From contig JAWOHX010000131.1 in assembly GCA_046484975.1 (NCBI GenBank), positions 1-7,944 on the forward strand: DNA of 7,944 bases. Reading direction: 5' to 3'. Of this stretch, positions 6,349-7,944 are shown piece by piece. The position numbers were made by a program, and so were the translations under genes. How positions within the stretch are numbered: the stretch's first letter is position 1; each line of letters starts with the position of its first letter. The notes beneath the pieces were generated by a model. It was not told where the DNA came from, did no database searches, and worked only from the letters and a program-made list of their open reading frames with translations. This DNA is from JAWOHX01 sp046484975 (lineage in GTDB: Bacteria > Bacillota > Clostridia > DUPQ01).

Positions 6349-7417
6349 ATAGTGCTTCGATTGCCTCTTTGTCCAGCCTTCTGACAATCTCGCAGCCCCA
6401 CTTCACGGCATTCTCGAAATCCTCATAGGCACAGTATGCATAATGGGTATGGATGTAGCGGGAGGGAATGCCGATGACAACGGAGGGGACCCCGTTGTGC
6501 TTGATATGGATGGCCCCGGCGTCGGTGCCTCCCCCTTCCCGGACCGCGTCCTGGAACGGGATGGCCGCCTCTATGGCGATTTTCCTGGCGAAGGCCAGAA
6601 AACGGGGATGGGTGATCATGCTGGCGTCCCGGTGACGGACCTGGGGGCCTTTCTTCAGGCCTGCCTGGCAATCGTGCTCCCCGGTATATACATCATCCGC
6701 AGGGGTCCCTTCAAAAACCAGCGCCACGTGGGGGTCAATCCGGTTGGACGTGACCTGTGCCCCCCGCATGCCCACTTCCTCCTGGGTGGACAGGGCGCAG
6801 ACCACATCCACATTGAGTTCCTCCCCCTGGAGACTGTCCAGGATGCAAAGGACCGTCGCCACCCCGATCCTGTCGTCGAAGGCCTTGGCGCACATCACAT
6901 TGTTGGTCCCGTTGTATTCGAAGTCCACATCGGGGCAGATGGGATTGCCCACCTCGATGCCGAACCGGTCCACCACTTCCTCCCGGGAGTTTGCGCCCAC
7001 ATCTATGAGCATGTTCTCCATCTTCGGGGAAGCGGACTTCTCTGCCTCACTCATGAAATGGGGAGGTTTTGACACGATGACGCCCTTGACGGTCTCCCCC
7101 CGCTTGTTCCGTATGCGCACCTTGTGGGCGGACACATTCTGGGGGGACCATCCCCCGATGGGGATGAACTTGATCAGTCCTTTTCCATTGATGGACTGGA
7201 CCATGAAACCAATTTCATCGGTATGGGCGTCCAGCATCACCACGGGCCGGTTCCCCTTGTTTCCTTTCCTGTAGAGGAAGACATTGCGCATCCGGTCTTC
7301 CCGGACCTCCGCCAGGTCCTTTGCGTACTCCCGGACCAACCCCACCACTTCATCCTCGAACCCGGAGATGCCGTCGGCATTGGTCAGGTCCTTGATCAGT
7401 CTGATTCTGTCCTTCAT
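6347..7417 (-). CDS. M42 family metallo-aminopeptidase (FrvX/YpdE/PepA-like)
   Basis: 356 residues, the usual length. Family M42 enzymes are cytosolic two-metal (Zn or Co) aminopeptidases that form large tetrahedral dodecamers and clear short peptides. Motifs in order: the first metal histidine in LDAHTDEIG (H65, with D67); an inserted dimerisation (PDZ-like) domain at about 75-165; the bridging aspartate in AFDDRIG (D181); catalytic base and ligand glutamates in TQEEVG (E213, E214); the acidic ligand position in VFEGTPADD (around E236); GGGTDAG (295-301); and the last histidine in SRYIHTHY (H323 or H325). Start at 7417 opens on typical family sequence (MKDRIRLIKDLTNADGISGF), with AGAGGG about 10 bases upstream; the longer frame to 7570 only overlaps murA in another register. 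It lies 20 bases after murA and 11 before the glycosidase. Some relatives have been labelled endoglucanases (CelM/FrvX), but the motifs here are those of peptidases. Confidence 0.92.
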   Translation of the reverse strand: MKDRIRLIKDLTNADGISGFEDEVVGLVREYAKDLAEVREDRMRNVFLYRKGNKGNRPVVMLDAHTDEIGFMVQSINGKGLIKFIPIGGWSPQNVSAHKVRIRNKRGETVKGVIVSKPPHFMSEAEKSASPKMENMLIDVGANSREEVVDRFGIEVGNPICPDVDFEYNGTNNVMCAKAFDDRIGVATVLCILDSLQGEELNVDVVCALSTQEEVGMRGAQVTSNRIDPHVALVFEGTPADDVYTGEHDCQAGLKKGPQVRHRDASMITHPRFLAFARKIAIEAAIPFQDAVREGGGTDAGAIHIKHNGVPSVVIGIPSRYIHTHYAYCAYEDFENAVKWGCEIVRRLDKEAIEAL

Positions 7418-7437
7418 ATTGATACGAACCCTCTTTT

Positions 7438-7944
7438 CTATTCTTCCCTGGTCACATGGGCCCCCAGTTTCTCTATTTTTTCCACGAACCTCTCGTATCC
7501 CCGGTCCAGGTAGTGGATGTTGGACACCGTCGTCTTGCCTTCGGCCACCAGCCCCGCCAGGACCAGGCACGCCGCTGCACGCAGGTCCCCCGCCTTGATG
7601 GGCGCACCGGAGAGTCTTGGCACCCCGGTGACAATAGCGGATCCCCCCTGCACCCTGATGTCCGCTCCCATGAGCATGAGCTGCTCCGCATACTGGAAAC
7701 GGGTCTCGTGGATGCCCTCGGTGATGGTGCTCTGCCCGTCCGCGGTGCAGAGCAGGCTCACCATCTGGGGATGCAGGTCCGTGGGGAACCCGGGATAGGG
7801 CAGTGTCTGGACATTGATGGGTTTGGGCTTCTTAACCCCATGGACCTTGATGAAGTCATCCCCTTCCTCCAGTACAATCCCTGCCTCGGTGAGTTTCGCC
7901 GTAAGGGATTCCATATGCTCGGGGATGATGTTGTTCACCGTCAG
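7438..7944 (-). CDS. murA: UDP-N-acetylglucosamine 1-carboxyvinyltransferase, C-terminal part (cut by window edge)
   Basis: The last 168 codons of MurA, which transfers enolpyruvyl from PEP to UDP-GlcNAc in the first committed step of peptidoglycan synthesis in the cytosol. The frame is open to the right edge, so the gene starts outside the window and the catalytic-cysteine loop is not seen. Diagnostic segments: YPGFPTDLHPQ, whose aspartate corresponds to the catalytic D305 of E. coli; GIHETRFQYAEQLMLMGADI; KAGDLRAAACLVLAGLVAEG, containing the arginine equivalent to R371; and the terminal YLDRGYERFVEKIEKLGAHV, containing the R397 equivalent. Stop is TAG (7440-7438), 20 bases before the M42 peptidase start. 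Many Gram-positive bacteria carry two MurA paralogues (MurAA and MurAB/MurZ); this fragment alone does not tell which. Confidence 0.95.
   Translation of the reverse strand: MTVNNIIPEHMESLTAKLTEAGIVLEEGDDFIKVHGVKKPKPINVQTLPYPGFPTDLHPQMVSLLCTADGQSTITEGIHETRFQYAEQLMLMGADIRVQGGSAIVTGVPRLSGAPIKAGDLRAAACLVLAGLVAEGKTTVSNIHYLDRGYERFVEKIEKLGAHVTREE

Noticed and set aside
6336..6401. N-terminal extension of the glycosidase to 6401, and likewise of the oxidoreductase to 4405, the pseudoenzyme to 3393 and the peptidase to 7570
   Set aside because: The extensions overlap upstream genes or the terminator, have non-family composition, and in each case the internal ATG has a ribosome site and begins at the family's normal N-terminus.
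4239..6428. A 729-codon open frame on the plus strand antisense to the glycosidase
   Set aside because: Its protein lacks recognisable domains, starts and stops do not fit any operon layout, and the minus-strand frame has clear family motifs. Long antisense frames are expected opposite genes with G/C-ending codons.
1..7944. tRNA, rRNA, CRISPR array, insertion sequence, riboswitch or phage elements
   Set aside because: No cloverleaf-like sequence, direct-repeat array, transposase motif or terminal inverted repeat was seen; coding sequence fills almost the whole window and the only clear hairpin is the terminator at 3243-3271.

Overview
The window is a tightly packed run of minus-strand genes, with its left ~400 bases apparently taken from a different genome. 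From about 410 to 7944 the DNA has moderate GC (55% in a hand-counted 60-base sample), strong AGGAGG-type ribosome sites and 1-20 base gene spacing. Its content (MurA, an M42 peptidase, a GHL6-type glycosidase, a Gfo/Idh dehydrogenase, two amidohydrolases and a heparinase-like lyase) suggests an anaerobic, polysaccharide-using bacterium, perhaps Bacillota/Clostridia. That assignment is an inference from gene types only. Bases 1 to about 400 are about 70% GC (hand count of the first 120) and encode the end of a DppB/OppB-type permease and the start of its DppC/OppC partner, in a style typical of Pseudomonadota.

In transcription order (right to left): the C-terminal part of murA (7944-7438, cut by the window edge); an M42 metallopeptidase (7417-6347); a GHL6/GH42-like glycoside hydrolase (6335-4317); and a Gfo/Idh/MocA oxidoreductase (4312-3281). 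A strong rho-independent terminator follows (3271-3243). A second tight block then contains an amidohydrolase that has lost every expected metal ligand (3213-2464), its apparently active paralogue joined by an ATGA overlap (2467-1715), and a heparinase/alginate-lyase-like protein with a four-cysteine zinc-ribbon motif (from 1713). That last reading frame never reaches its own end: around 380-415 it runs in frame into the last ~65 residues of an ABC permease, followed by the permease partner gene (208-1, cut by the left edge).

The natural reading of 3281-6335 plus about 410-3213 is an intracellular catabolic module for an acidic or modified glycan: backbone lyase, glycosidase, NAD(P)-dependent sugar dehydrogenase, and two amidohydrolase-fold proteins of the lactonase/decarboxylase type. 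None of these enzymes has a visible signal peptide, so the substrate would be imported oligosaccharide. The importer is not in the window; the dppBC fragments should not be taken as that importer, because the junction looks like an assembly chimera or a recombination scar. The two points most worth following are the pseudoenzyme/enzyme amidohydrolase pair and the lyase-permease junction.
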